Assembly: GCF_000764535.1 (NCBI RefSeq)
Contig: NZ_CP009571.1
Span: 1,855,001 to 1,919,000, forward strand
Direction: 5' to 3'
Length of the DNA stretch: 64,000 nt
Source of the DNA: Sphingomonas taxi
Lineage (GTDB): Bacteria; Pseudomonadota; Alphaproteobacteria; Sphingomonadales; Sphingomonadaceae
A program made the translations under genes and the position numbers. This document shows, piece by piece, positions 8,800 through 17,412 of the stretch. How positions within the stretch are numbered: position 1 is the first letter of the stretch; each line of letters opens with the position of its first letter. Below the pieces are notes generated by a model, which saw only the letters and a program-made list of their open reading frames with translations, was not told the origin of the DNA and did not search any database.

Positions 8800-9920
8800 T
8801 GGCCGCCTCCCGTCGCAGGTGCAGGCTGCACCTGGGTCGCCTGCGCCGGCGCAGCATCGGGCAATCGCCGCGCGCGGTCGAGCGGCAGATAGGGCACGAC
8901 GCCATTGGCTTCGACGATCGTCTTGTCGGACTTGGCCAGCACGGCCTCCATGGTCTCGTAATACATGCGGCGGCGCGTCACCTCGGGAGCGAGGCGATAC
9001 TGTTCGTACACCTTGTCGAACTGCGACGCTTCGCCTTCGGCGCGGGCGACGACCTGCTTGGCATAGGATTGCGCCTGGTTGCGGACGCCCTGCGCATCCT
9101 GCTGCGCGGCGGTGACGTCCTTGAACGCATCGTTGACGCGCGCGGGCGGATCGGCCTGCTTGATGCCGACGCCGACGACGACGATGCCCGACTTATAATC
9201 GTCGAGCACCTTCTGCATCCGCTCCTGTACCTGGTTCTCGATCAACGCGCGGCCCGGCCCGAGCGCCGAGTCGAGGCTGACGTTCGCCACCACTTCGCGC
9301 ATCGCGCTCTCCGCGGTGGCGCGGACGGTGTCGCGCGGCCGGTCGATCTGGAACACGTAATTCTGCGGGCTCGATATCTTCCAGCGTACCGCATAGGCCA
9401 GATCGATGATGTTCTGGTCGCGGGTCAACATCAGATTCTCGGTGCCGCTCTCCGGGAAGTTCTCGATCCGGATATTCTGCACGTCGACCTTGACGACCCG
9501 TGCGATCGGCGCCGGCATCGTCATCGCGATGCCGGGATCGAGCGTACCCGAATACCGGCCGAGATAGGTGACGACGCCGCGTTCCTGCGGCGCGATCGGG
9601 TGGATCGAGGTGTAGAGGATCCAGACCAGCAGGATGATCCCCGCGCCGATCAGCCACAGCGCCCGCGCGTTGGGCGCGCCGGGCAGGCCACCCATGCCGC
9701 CGCCATTGCCGCCCCCGCCGCCGCCGCGCGCCTTGCGCAGGAAGTCGTCGAGCGCGGTCGGCTTGGCGCCGGTCTTCCGGGCGCCGGGCGGCAGCGACCA
9801 CGGGTTGCGCGGACCGCCGTTGGCGCCGCCATTGGCGTCATCGCCCTGTCCCCAGGGACCCTTGGGCGTCTCGGCAGCGAGAATGGGAGGGCGGCTTTTG
9901 CGGCCCGGCAGGATATTCAT
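8796..9920 (-). CDS. hflK: HflK, SPFH-domain regulator of FtsH
   Basis: A 374-aa partner of HflC in the FtsH-HflKC complex. The N-terminus is a Gly/Asn/Pro-rich cytoplasmic segment with a GGGGGNGGGMGG run, then one transmembrane helix (ALWLIGAGIILLVWILYTSI) and a long SPFH/coiled-coil region ending in a Pro/Gln/Ala-rich tail. The ATG at 9920 follows AAGGAAAGG, and the first residues (MNILPGRKSRPP) match family starts; a longer upstream reading is low-complexity and runs into mrp. Divergent from mrp with a 70-base gap that must hold both promoters; cotranscribed with hflC. Confidence 0.95.
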   Translation of the reverse strand: MNILPGRKSRPPILAAETPKGPWGQGDDANGGANGGPRNPWSLPPGARKTGAKPTALDDFLRKARGGGGGGNGGGMGGLPGAPNARALWLIGAGIILLVWILYTSIHPIAPQERGVVTYLGRYSGTLDPGIAMTMPAPIARVVKVDVQNIRIENFPESGTENLMLTRDQNIIDLAYAVRWKISSPQNYVFQIDRPRDTVRATAESAMREVVANVSLDSALGPGRALIENQVQERMQKVLDDYKSGIVVVGVGIKQADPPARVNDAFKDVTAAQQDAQGVRNQAQSYAKQVVARAEGEASQFDKVYEQYRLAPEVTRRRMYYETMEAVLAKSDKTIVEANGVVPYLPLDRARRLPDAAPAQATQVQPAPATGGGQ

Positions 9921-9990
9921 CCTTTCCTTATAAGAAGGCGGACGCGGAAAAACAGTGGCAAGCCGCCGGCGCGGGCCTATCTGGTGCCGC

Positions 9991-10944
9991 ATGACACAAG
10001 ACGTAACGATTGCCGCGGTCCGCGCCGCCGCGGGCGAGCGGGCGACGGTCCGCTTCGAGGGCACGCGCGCCGGCATCGTGCTGGACGCGACCGGGCTCGG
10101 CGGCGCCGAGCGCGATGCGCTGGAAGCCGCGGTCCGCGCCGCGGCGAGCGCGGCCTGGGCGGGCGAGGTGCGGCTGGTGGTCACCGCCGAGCGCATCCAT
10201 CGTCGCCTGCTTGCGGTGGCGAGCGGCAAGGGCGGCGTCGGCAAATCGACGCTCGCCGCCAATCTCGCCATCGCGCTGAAAGCGCGCGGGCGGCGCGTCG
10301 GTCTGGTCGACGCCGACATCTACGGCCCGTCGCAGCCGCGGCTGATGGCGGCGGAAGACCAGCGGCCGACCGCGAAGGACAAGGTGCTCGACCCCGTCCC
10401 CACCCCTTATGGCGTGCCGATGCTGTCGATGGGCCAGCTCATCCAGCCGGGCAAGGCGATCGCGTGGCGCGGGCCGATGGCGGCGGGCGCGCTCACCCAG
10501 CTGGTCGATGCCGATTGGGGCGCGACCGACACGCTGGTGCTCGACCTGCCGCCCGGCACCGGCGACGTGCAGCTCACCATGGTGCAGAAGCACAAGCCGG
10601 CGGGCGCGATCATCGTCTCGACGCCGCAGGATCTGGCGCTGATCGACGCGACGCGTGCGATCGACCTGTTCGACAAGGCGGGCATTCCGATCATCGGTAT
10701 CGTCGAGAATATGGCGGGCTATGTCTGCCCGCATTGCGGTGAGCTGTCCGATCCGTTCGGCAACGGCGGCGCGCAGGCGACCGCGGAGCGGCTCGGCCTG
10801 CCCTTCCTGGGCCGGGTGCCGCTGGCGATCGGCATCCGCACCGCCTCCGATGCCGGTCAGCCGCCGGCGGCGGGGAACGGCGCCGATGCGACCGCGTTCC
10901 ATGCGATAGCGGGTCAGGTCGACGACTGGCTGCGCACCCATTAA
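9991..10944 (+). CDS. mrp: Mrp/NBP35-family Fe-S cluster carrier ATPase
   Basis: A 317-aa ApbC/Mrp-type P-loop ATPase that carries and delivers Fe-S clusters. The deviant Walker A SGKGGVGKST spans 78-87, followed by the Mrp switch motifs (VDADIYGPSQPRL; PPGTGDVQLT), and the cluster-binding C-x2-C in ENMAGYVCPHCGE is present. A short N-terminal DUF59-like stretch (residues 1-70) lacks the usual conserved core and looks reduced. The ATG at 9991 fits the family better than the Arg-rich extension from 9955. A CoA-binding protein gene follows after 10 bases, so the two are probably cotranscribed. Confidence 0.94.
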   Translation: MTQDVTIAAVRAAAGERATVRFEGTRAGIVLDATGLGGAERDALEAAVRAAASAAWAGEVRLVVTAERIHRRLLAVASGKGGVGKSTLAANLAIALKARGRRVGLVDADIYGPSQPRLMAAEDQRPTAKDKVLDPVPTPYGVPMLSMGQLIQPGKAIAWRGPMAAGALTQLVDADWGATDTLVLDLPPGTGDVQLTMVQKHKPAGAIIVSTPQDLALIDATRAIDLFDKAGIPIIGIVENMAGYVCPHCGELSDPFGNGGAQATAERLGLPFLGRVPLAIGIRTASDAGQPPAAGNGADATAFHAIAGQVDDWLRTH

Positions 10945-10954
10945 GGAGACGATC

Positions 10955-11386
10955 ATGCCGCTGACCGACGATGCCGCGATCAAGGCACTGCTGGAAGGCG
11001 CACGGACGATCGCGCTGGTCGGCGCTTCCGACCGGCCAAATCGGCCGTCTCATGGCGTGATGGCGCGGTTGCAGCAGCACGGCTATCGCGTCATCCCGGT
11101 CAATCCGCAGATCACCGGCGAGCATGTCCTCGGCGAATTCGTCTTCCGTGACCTGCATCAGCTCGGCGACCCCATCGACATCGTCGACATCTTCCGCCGT
11201 CCCGAAGCCGCCGGCGAGGTGGTCGACGAGGCGATCACGATCGGTGCGAAGGCGGTCTGGCTGCAGCTCGGGGTGATCAACGAGGCGGCGGCGGCACGGG
11301 CGGAGGCGGCCGGGCTGCAGGTGGTTATGGACCGTTGCCCGGCGATCGAGATCCCGCGGCTCGGCGTCGCCCCGATCGAGGCTTGA
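10955..11386 (+). CDS. CoA-binding domain protein (YccU-like)
   Basis: A 143-aa single-domain Rossmann protein of the CoA-binding family (COG1832). The N-terminal block TIALVGASDRPNRPSHGVMARLQQHGYRVIPVNP and the later VDIVDIFRRPEA and AVWLQLGVIN segments are the family signature. Its cellular role is undefined; homologues bind CoA. It lies 10 bases after mrp with an AAGGAG ribosome binding site inside the gap, so it is likely the second gene of that unit. Confidence 0.93.
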   Translation: MPLTDDAAIKALLEGARTIALVGASDRPNRPSHGVMARLQQHGYRVIPVNPQITGEHVLGEFVFRDLHQLGDPIDIVDIFRRPEAAGEVVDEAITIGAKAVWLQLGVINEAAAARAEAAGLQVVMDRCPAIEIPRLGVAPIEA

Positions 11387-11443
11387 TTCGACAGCACGGC
11401 TCGGCGAGGATGGCGGCACCGCTCGCTGTGGGAGTAGGGCTGG

Positions 11444-11791
11444 ATGCTTGCGCTGCTGTTGCTGTTTGCCGCCCCGACCGAAGACCCCGCGACGGTCATC
11501 GCGCGATCGGCGTCCTTGATCGCCGGGGATCGCTGCACCGCCGATCCTGACAAGACCGACATCACCGTCTGCGGCCGGCGCCGCGCCGATCGCTTCCGTG
11601 TGCCGTTCGTCGTCCACGACGCGGGCGATCCCAAGCATGAGGCGGTGCGCGTCGAACGCGACCGGCTGCTCAACCGCACCAATCCGGTGCAGGAGCACAG
11701 CCCGTTCCTCGTCGGTGGCGGCATGTCCGGCGTGACGGTGAGCAGTGCGACCGGCGTCAGCGGCGTCACCAACCGGCCGCTCGCGCCATGA
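11444..11791 (+). CDS. small exported protein with a two-Cys DKTDITVC motif
   Basis: A 115-aa protein of unknown function. The first 10 residues are hydrophobic (MLALLLLFAA), consistent with a short signal peptide. The mature part has C-T-A-D-P-D-K-T-D-I-T-V-C followed by GRRRADRFRVPF. The two cysteines, 12 residues apart, could form a disulphide in the periplasm. The same pattern recurs in the next gene, whose ATG overlaps this stop codon as ATGA, so they are coupled and probably act together. I recognise similar IxVCGRRR-type small proteins in sphingomonads, but no function is assigned. Confidence 0.8.
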   Translation: MLALLLLFAAPTEDPATVIARSASLIAGDRCTADPDKTDITVCGRRRADRFRVPFVVHDAGDPKHEAVRVERDRLLNRTNPVQEHSPFLVGGGMSGVTVSSATGVSGVTNRPLAP

Positions 11792-12183
11792 TCTGGCTGG
11801 CGATCGCCCTCCAGACCGCGGCGGCCGGCGCGCCGGCGCCGGAGGCTCCGCAACGCTGGTCGATCCTCACTCCGCAGCCGTGTCCGCCGCAGGCCGACAA
11901 GAGCGACATCGTCGTCTGCGCCGACGGCAAATCATCGCAGACGCTGCCGCTCCCCGACGAAGCGGGCCCGGCCCCCGGCCGCGGCGCCAACCGCGACCTG
12001 AAGGCGACAACGGCGCTGGCGCTGGAAGCCCCGCCCTGCGCGGCGTCGCTCGGCGGCTGCACCGTCGGCTTCGGGCCACCGATCGTACCGCTTGTGGGCG
12101 CGCTGGCGAAGGTCGCCAAATCCGCCTTCGCCAAGAAACCGGACAAGCGCGGCCGCGTAGCGATCGACCTCAGCACACCTTAA
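11788..12183 (+). CDS. small exported protein, coupled partner with a related Cys motif
   Basis: A 131-aa protein of unknown function with a weak N-terminal hydrophobic segment (MIWLAIALQTAAAGAPA) suggesting export. It carries C-P-P-Q-A-D-K-S-D-I-V-V-C, the same layout as in the preceding gene, then a Pro/Ala-rich stretch and a second pair of cysteines in PPCAASLGGCTVGFG. The start overlaps the upstream stop by ATGA. A palindrome at 12183-12209 lies at the stop codon and separates it from the convergent hom gene. Confidence 0.78.
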   Translation: MIWLAIALQTAAAGAPAPEAPQRWSILTPQPCPPQADKSDIVVCADGKSSQTLPLPDEAGPAPGRGANRDLKATTALALEAPPCAASLGGCTVGFGPPIVPLVGALAKVAKSAFAKKPDKRGRVAIDLSTP

Positions 12184-12209
12184 TTCCTCCCCCGCCAGGG
12201 GGGAGGAAT
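12183..12209. terminator. palindromic hairpin between convergent genes (ATTCCTCCCC family)
   Basis: An ATTCCTCCCC arm and its complement surround a 5-6 base loop. It abuts the stop of the small exported protein and lies 7 bases from the hom stop. It is the shortest member of a hairpin family also seen at 23936, 29396 and 34339. Confidence 0.7.
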
Positions 12210-12215
12210 ATGGGA

Positions 12216-13511
12216 TCACCCCAGGATCGGCATCCAGAGCGGCTGGCCGGACAGGCTCTGCGAGCCGCGCAGCTTCTCCAGGGCATGGACCACCGCGCGT
12301 TCCGGACCTTCATGCGTGACGATCGCGACGATCGCGCTGCCGTCCGCCGCGACGCCACGCTGGATCAGGCTCTCGATCGATACGCCGGCATCGCGCATCG
12401 CCGCGGCGATCTCGGCCAGCACGCCGACCCGGTCCTGAACGGTGAACCGCAAATAGGATCGCGCGCGCCGCTCGCCGGTGTCCGCCGCCGGCTCGACGGT
12501 CAGCGCCGCCGCCGGCATCGCATAGGGCGAGCCATATTCGCCGCGTGCGATGTCGATCAGGTCGGCGACCACCGCGCTCGCGGTCGGTCCCTCGCCCGCG
12601 CCGGCGCCCTGGAAGAACAGGCGGCCGACGTAATTGCCCTCCGCGACCACCGCGTTGAGCGAGCCGGTGACGTGCGCGAGCGGATGGTCGACCGGCACGA
12701 GATGCGGATGCACGCGCTGGAACAGCCCGTGCGCGTCCGCCTCGGCCACCCCGACCAGCCGCACGCGATAACCGAGCGCCGCCGCCTCGGCGATGTCGGC
12801 GGCGATGACGTGGCGCACGCCGGTCGCCGACACGTCGCCGAACGCCGGGCGCGTCCCGAAGGCGAGGCTCGCGAGGATCGACAATTTGTGCGCGGCATCG
12901 ACGCCGTCGATGTCGAAACTGGGGTCCGATTCGGCATAGCCCAGCGCCTGCGCCTCGGCGAGCACCTCGGCGAAGTCGCGCCCCTCGGCCTCCATCTTCG
13001 ACAGGATGAAATTGCAGGTGCCGTTGAGGATGCCATAGACGCGGCTGATCCGGTTGGCTGCGGCGCCCTCGCGCAGCCCCTTGATCACCGGCACGCCGCC
13101 GGCCACCGCCGCCTCGAACTTGAGCGGCACCGCCGCAGCCTCGGCCGCCTGCGCGAGTTCGAGGCCGTGGTGCGCGATCATCGCCTTGTTGGCGGTGACG
13201 AAGCCCTTGCCCGCCGCGATCGTCTGCCGCGCCAGCGTCAGCGCCGGGCCGTCCGACCCGCCGATCAGCTCGACGACGACATCCGCCGCGGCATGGCCGG
13301 CGAGATCGCGCATGTCGTCGATCCAGGCGAAACGGGTCAGATCGATGCCGCGATCCTTGTTGCGGTCACGTGCCGAGATGGCGACGATCTCGATCGGCCG
13401 GCCGGCCCGGCGGGTGATCAGATCGCGGTTGGCATCGAGCAGGCGGACGACGCCGCCGCCGACCGTACCGAGCCCGGCAAGGGCGACGCGCAAGGGTGTG
13501 TTGCTATCCAT
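12216..13511 (-). CDS. hom: homoserine dehydrogenase
   Basis: A 431-aa NAD(P)H-dependent enzyme reducing aspartate semialdehyde to homoserine, the branch step to threonine and methionine. The nucleotide-binding loop GLGTVGGG is at residues 13-20. The catalytic domain carries the family block GILNGTCNFILSKME and EADPSFDIDG-like ESDPSFDIDGVDAAHKL. A C-terminal ACT domain from about 350 (YLRFTVQDRVGVLAEIAAAMRDAGVSI) suggests feedback control by threonine. It diverges from the OPT transporter gene with a 140-base gap. Confidence 0.97.
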   Translation of the reverse strand: MDSNTPLRVALAGLGTVGGGVVRLLDANRDLITRRAGRPIEIVAISARDRNKDRGIDLTRFAWIDDMRDLAGHAAADVVVELIGGSDGPALTLARQTIAAGKGFVTANKAMIAHHGLELAQAAEAAAVPLKFEAAVAGGVPVIKGLREGAAANRISRVYGILNGTCNFILSKMEAEGRDFAEVLAEAQALGYAESDPSFDIDGVDAAHKLSILASLAFGTRPAFGDVSATGVRHVIAADIAEAAALGYRVRLVGVAEADAHGLFQRVHPHLVPVDHPLAHVTGSLNAVVAEGNYVGRLFFQGAGAGEGPTASAVVADLIDIARGEYGSPYAMPAAALTVEPAADTGERRARSYLRFTVQDRVGVLAEIAAAMRDAGVSIESLIQRGVAADGSAIVAIVTHEGPERAVVHALEKLRGSQSLSGQPLWMPILG

Positions 13512-13651
13512 GGCCGCCGCCTAGCGGAAAGGCGCGTCGCCTGTCGAGACGGCGCAGCTTTATGTCGTGCACCGCGCCGCCATTGCCCGACCGCCGCGTA
13601 CCGTGCCACAACCCGCCGCACTTCCATTTTGCCAGCGAGCGCATTTCCCTG

Positions 13652-15619
13652 ATGGCCACCGCCCCCAGCCCCACCACCCGGCCCGTCGCCGAACTGACCG
13701 TTCGCGGTATCCTGCTCGGCGGGCTCATCACCCTGCTGTTCACCGCCGCCAACGTCTATCTCGGGCTCAAGGTCGGGCTGACTTTCGCCACCTCGATTCC
13801 CGCGGCGGTGATCTCAATGGCGATCCTGCGCTATCTGCCCGGCGCGACGATCCTCGAGAATAATATCGTCCAGACCGTCGCCTCGGCGGCGGGGACGCTC
13901 GCGGCGATCATCTTCGTGCTGCCCGGGCTGGTGATGATCGGCTGGTGGCAGGGCTTTCCCTATCTGCTCACCGCCGGGATCACGATGACCGGCGGCATCC
14001 TCGGCGTGATGTTCTCGGTGCCGCTGCGCCGCGCGCTCGTCGTCGATACCGACCTGCCCTATCCCGAAGGCCGTGCCGCGGCCGAGGTGCTGATGGTCGG
14101 CGCGGGCAGCCGCGCCGGCGAGGCGGAGAGCGGCCGCGGGCTGCGGCTGATCGTCGTCAACGCGCTGGTCTCGGCCGGCTTCGCCGTGCTGACCCAGACC
14201 AAATTGGTCGTCGCCGAGGCCGCGCATTTCTTCCGCGCCGGTGCCGGCGCGACCGCGATTTCGGGCGGCCTGTCGTTCGCACTGATCGGCGCGGGGCATC
14301 TCGTCGGCCTGTCGGTCGGCCTCGCGATGTTCGCCGGCGTCATCATCGGCTGGTGGATCGCGCTGCCGATCCTCACCGGCCTGTCGCCCGCCGTGGCCGG
14401 CGTCGGGATCGAGGCGTGGGTCGGCGGCGTGTTCCGCACCGACGTGCGCTTTCTCGGCGCGGGCGTGATCGGCGTCGCCGCAATCTGGACGCTGCTCAAG
14501 ATCATCGGGCCGGTGCTCGGCGGCATCCGCTCGTCGATCGCGGCGAGCAAGGCGAAGCGCGGCGGCGCCGTGCTCGAACTGGGCGAGCGCGACCTGTCGA
14601 TCGGCATCGTCGTCGCGGTGACGCTGGCGACGCTGGTGCCGATCGCCGGGCTGTTGTGGTCGGTGATCGCGGGCGGGCCGCTGCAGGGGTCGGCGCTGGT
14701 GCTGATCGCCGGCGCGCTGGTGTTCGTCCTGGTGCTCGGCCTCGTCATCGCCGCGGTGTGCGGCTATATGGCGGGCCTGATCGGCGCGTCGAACAGCCCG
14801 GTATCGGGGATCGGCATCCTTTCGGTGCTCGCCGCCAGCCTGATGCTCGTCGGCCTGTTCGGCCGCGGCGCCGGGCCGGATACGACGCAGGCGCTGGTCG
14901 CCTATGCGCTGATCGTCACCGGCATCGTCTTCGGCGTCGCGACGATCTCCAACGACAATCTTCAGGACCTCAAGACCGGCCAGCTCGTCGGCGCGACGCC
15001 GTGGAAGCAACAGGTCGCGCTGATCTTCGGCGTCATCTTCGGCAGCCTCGTCGTGCCGCCGGTGCTCGAACTGCTGGCGACGACGCTCGGCTTCCAGGGG
15101 GCGCCCGGCGCCGGTCCCAACGCACTCGCCGCACCGCAGGCGGCGCTGATCTCCGCACTCGCCAAGGGCGTGCTCGGCGGCGATCTCAACTGGGCGATGA
15201 TCGGCTATGGCGCGCTGGTCGGCGTCGCCGTCATCCTGCTCGACGAGACGCTTGGGCGGCTCGGCAAGCTGCGGCTGCCGCCGCTCGGCATCGGCCTCGG
15301 CGTCTATCTGCCGATGGCGGTGACGCTGCCGGTGGTGATCGGTGCGGTGATCGGCGCCTTCTACGATCGCTGGGCGGAGCGGACGCCGGACGTCGAGCTC
15401 GCCAAGCGCATGGGCGTACTGACCGCCACCGGCATGATCGTCGGCGAGAGCCTGTGGGGCGTCGGCTTCGCGGTCATCGTCTACGCCACCAATTCCGACG
15501 CGCCGCTGGCGATCGCGCCGGCAGGGTTCGGGACAGTGGCGCTGATCGGCGGGACGATCGCCTTCCTCGCGCTGATCGCCGGCTTGTACCGTTACACGCG
15601 GCGATCCGTCGCCGCCTAA
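13652..15619 (+). CDS. OPT family oligopeptide transporter
   Basis: A 655-aa polytopic membrane protein of the OPT superfamily, with about 15-16 predicted helices. Early family motifs are RGILLGGLITLLFTAANVYLGLKVGLTFATSIPAAVISMAILR and NIVQTVASAAGTLAAIIFVLPGLVMIG; GNDNLQDLKTGQLVGATPWKQQ-like NDNLQDLKTGQLVGATPWKQQ occurs in the C-terminal half. Bacterial members of this branch are proposed peptide transporters; metal-siderophore uptake, known for plant YSL relatives, cannot be excluded. The ATG at 13652 begins the cytoplasmic N-tail MATAPSPTTRPVAELT. A terminator follows at 15670-15719. Confidence 0.93.
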   Translation: MATAPSPTTRPVAELTVRGILLGGLITLLFTAANVYLGLKVGLTFATSIPAAVISMAILRYLPGATILENNIVQTVASAAGTLAAIIFVLPGLVMIGWWQGFPYLLTAGITMTGGILGVMFSVPLRRALVVDTDLPYPEGRAAAEVLMVGAGSRAGEAESGRGLRLIVVNALVSAGFAVLTQTKLVVAEAAHFFRAGAGATAISGGLSFALIGAGHLVGLSVGLAMFAGVIIGWWIALPILTGLSPAVAGVGIEAWVGGVFRTDVRFLGAGVIGVAAIWTLLKIIGPVLGGIRSSIAASKAKRGGAVLELGERDLSIGIVVAVTLATLVPIAGLLWSVIAGGPLQGSALVLIAGALVFVLVLGLVIAAVCGYMAGLIGASNSPVSGIGILSVLAASLMLVGLFGRGAGPDTTQALVAYALIVTGIVFGVATISNDNLQDLKTGQLVGATPWKQQVALIFGVIFGSLVVPPVLELLATTLGFQGAPGAGPNALAAPQAALISALAKGVLGGDLNWAMIGYGALVGVAVILLDETLGRLGKLRLPPLGIGLGVYLPMAVTLPVVIGAVIGAFYDRWAERTPDVELAKRMGVLTATGMIVGESLWGVGFAVIVYATNSDAPLAIAPAGFGTVALIGGTIAFLALIAGLYRYTRRSVAA

Positions 15620-15669
15620 ATGCGGCCAAGCGTTGGAACGCGGCGCACGATCGGCCGTTGAATAAGGCG

Positions 15670-15719
15670 AACCCGGTGATCACCCTGCCATCCCCCCCGG
15701 CCGGTGATTGCCGGGTTTT
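15670..15719 (+). terminator. terminator of the OPT transporter gene
   Basis: AACCCGGTGATCACC and GGTGATTGCCGGGTT pair over 15 bases with two mismatches and run into TTTT. It lies 50 bases past the stop. Confidence 0.65.
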
Positions 15720-15732
15720 CCGTTAGCGTATC

Positions 15733-15921
15733 ATGGGGTTCGTCGTGACATCGTCAGCACAAGAGAAGCGCGACCGACTGGCGAGGGTAAGCGAGGCGCT
15801 CAATTCCAGCGTCGCCGTGCCGACCGACACGTTCATCACCGACGATATTCCGCTGCTGTTGACCAAGCTCTCGCAGATCCCGGCCAAGCGGGGTGAGAAG
15901 CGCAGCGACGGCGCGGACTGA
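15733..15921 (+). CDS. small protein of unknown function
   Basis: A 62-aa hydrophilic protein with an amphipathic pattern (EKRDRLARVSEALNSSVAVPTDTFITDDIPLLLTKLSQ) that looks like a real coding sequence rather than an antisense shadow. There is no signal peptide or cysteine. The ATG at 15733 lacks a ribosome binding site; the in-frame GTG at 15745 has GGGG six bases upstream and may be the real start (58 aa). It sits alone between the OPT terminator and a palindromic repeat. I recall similar small hypothetical proteins in sphingomonads but cannot give a function. Confidence 0.6.
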   Translation: MGFVVTSSAQEKRDRLARVSEALNSSVAVPTDTFITDDIPLLLTKLSQIPAKRGEKRSDGAD

Positions 15922-15943
15922 ACGCCACGTCCCACACCAAAAT

Positions 15944-16035
15944 GTCATCCCCGCGAAGGCGGGGATCCATAGACGCTGACATAGCGGCTTAATCCCGGCC
16001 CCGCGCGTCTGGATCCCCGCCTTCGTGGGGATGAC
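15944..16035. repeat. 92-bp palindromic element (GTCATCCCCGC family), copy 1
   Basis: Arms of 26 bp (15944-15969 and 16010-16035) flank an interior starting TAGACGCTGAC and ending GCGCGTC. The copy at 46634-46725 is the same element in the opposite orientation. Confidence 0.9.
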
Positions 16036-16043
16036 GAAGATTT

Positions 16044-16073
16044 GGGATGCCCCCCACAGTGGAGGGCCATCCC
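16044..16073 (-). terminator. hairpin at the end of the GH130 gene
   Basis: GGGATG and the following C-rich strand pair with their complement over about 13 bp with one bulge, directly against the stop codon at 16074. No U tract is visible. Confidence 0.4.
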
Positions 16074-17357
16074 TCACACCATCGCGGCGAGCATGTCCTT
16101 GATCTTGACGAAGGCGAAGCCGACCGAACTGTCGGCGATGCCATAAGGCAGGAACAGCGTGTCGCCGTGCTTGATCGCGCCGCAGCTGTAAACGACGTTG
16201 GGCACATAGCCCTCGCGGTCCTGATCCTTCGCGGCGAGGATCGGCTCGCGCGTACGGCCGAGCACCTTCGACGGATCGTTCTTGTCGAGCAGCGCCGCGC
16301 CGATCGAATATTTGCGCATCGCGCCGACGCCGTGGGTCAGCAGAAGCCAGCCCTCGTCGAGCTCGATCGGCGGACCGCAATTGCCGATCTGCACCAGCTC
16401 CCAGGGGAAGACGGGGGTCAGGATCTTCTCGCCCTCGTCCCAATGCTCCAGACTGTCTGACTTGAGCAGGAACAGATTCTCGCCGTCTTGCCGGCCGATC
16501 ATCATATACTGGCCAGCGACCTTGCGCGGGAACAACGCCATGCCCTTGTTGCGCGCCGCTGGCCCCGACATCGGCACGAGGTCGAAGGCGCGGAAGTCGC
16601 GCGTGCGCAGCAGCTCTGACTGGATCACCGAGCCGTTATAGGCGGTGTAGGTGCCGATCCATTCATAGCTGCCGTCCTCATGCTGGAAATGCACGATGCG
16701 CAGGTCCTCGAGGCCCTTGGACTGCGCCTGGGTGATCGGGAAGATGACCGTGCCCGACAGCGTCGAATCGCGATGCCGCCAGACCGTGACCGGCCCCTCG
16801 GGAATCTCGTCCTCGCCGGCACCGACGACGTCGGTCGCGGTGGCGAAGGGCGGCTCGGGCGCCAATTTCAGCTCGTTGCCGCTGGTGATGATCCCCTCGC
16901 GAAAGGCAACCGAGGAGATATGCCCCTCGCCCACCGAGCGCAGGCTCATCAGGATGCGCATCGATCCCTCGGGCATGCCCGTCTGGTCGAAATGCGGCAC
17001 CGCGCTGGGATTCATCAGCGCCGCCGCGGCATAGCTGTATTCGTGGCAGAAATAGGCGCCGATCAGCTGACGCTTCTCGTCGCTGATCTCGGCGCCGTCG
17101 AGGCCGAGCAGATCCTCGATCTCGTCGTAGCGCGTCATGAAGACGCGGCGCGTCTGCCAATGGCGCGCCTCGAAATCCTTGAGCACGGTCTCGAGCTGCT
17201 CGCGCGCCTCCTCCCGCGACATTTCGAGCACTTCGCCGACCAGACGCTCGGTCCGGTTGGGTGGGCCGCCCTTGCCGCCCCACGCGATGTGGAACGGCCG
17301 GACGACGACACGGGACGGATCGGCATGAAGCCGCAAGCGGTGGGTGAACAGGTCCAT
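16074..17357 (-). CDS. GH130-type glycoside phosphorylase/hydrolase
   Basis: A 427-aa protein that resembles glycoside hydrolase family 130, five-bladed beta-propeller enzymes mostly acting on beta-mannosides, many of them phosphorylases. The motif QIGNCGPPIELDEGWLLLTHGVG (about 315-337) is the typical active-site strand; FPRKVAGQYMMIGRQDGENLFL precedes it and DREGYVPNVVYSCGAIKHGDTLFLPYGIAD follows. There is no signal peptide, so it should be cytoplasmic. The ATG at 17357 fits; a further 51-residue Arg-rich reading overlaps the glycosyltransferase end and is unlikely. It follows the glycosyltransferase by 55 bases on the same strand, which suggests paired synthesis and turnover of one glycan. 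Linkage and phosphate use are inferred only. Confidence 0.85.
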   Translation of the reverse strand: MDLFTHRLRLHADPSRVVVRPFHIAWGGKGGPPNRTERLVGEVLEMSREEAREQLETVLKDFEARHWQTRRVFMTRYDEIEDLLGLDGAEISDEKRQLIGAYFCHEYSYAAAALMNPSAVPHFDQTGMPEGSMRILMSLRSVGEGHISSVAFREGIITSGNELKLAPEPPFATATDVVGAGEDEIPEGPVTVWRHRDSTLSGTVIFPITQAQSKGLEDLRIVHFQHEDGSYEWIGTYTAYNGSVIQSELLRTRDFRAFDLVPMSGPAARNKGMALFPRKVAGQYMMIGRQDGENLFLLKSDSLEHWDEGEKILTPVFPWELVQIGNCGPPIELDEGWLLLTHGVGAMRKYSIGAALLDKNDPSKVLGRTREPILAAKDQDREGYVPNVVYSCGAIKHGDTLFLPYGIADSSVGFAFVKIKDMLAAMV

Positions 17358-17412
17358 CGCGATTGTTAAGCCTCGCCGGTCGGGTCGTTGACTGAGCCGC
17401 CGCCCGAACCGA

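Noticed and set aside
11790..12219. Minus-strand frames opposite the small exported proteins
   Set aside because: Arg/Ala/Gly-rich, without start signals; the plus-strand pair has overlapping start/stop coupling and a shared motif.
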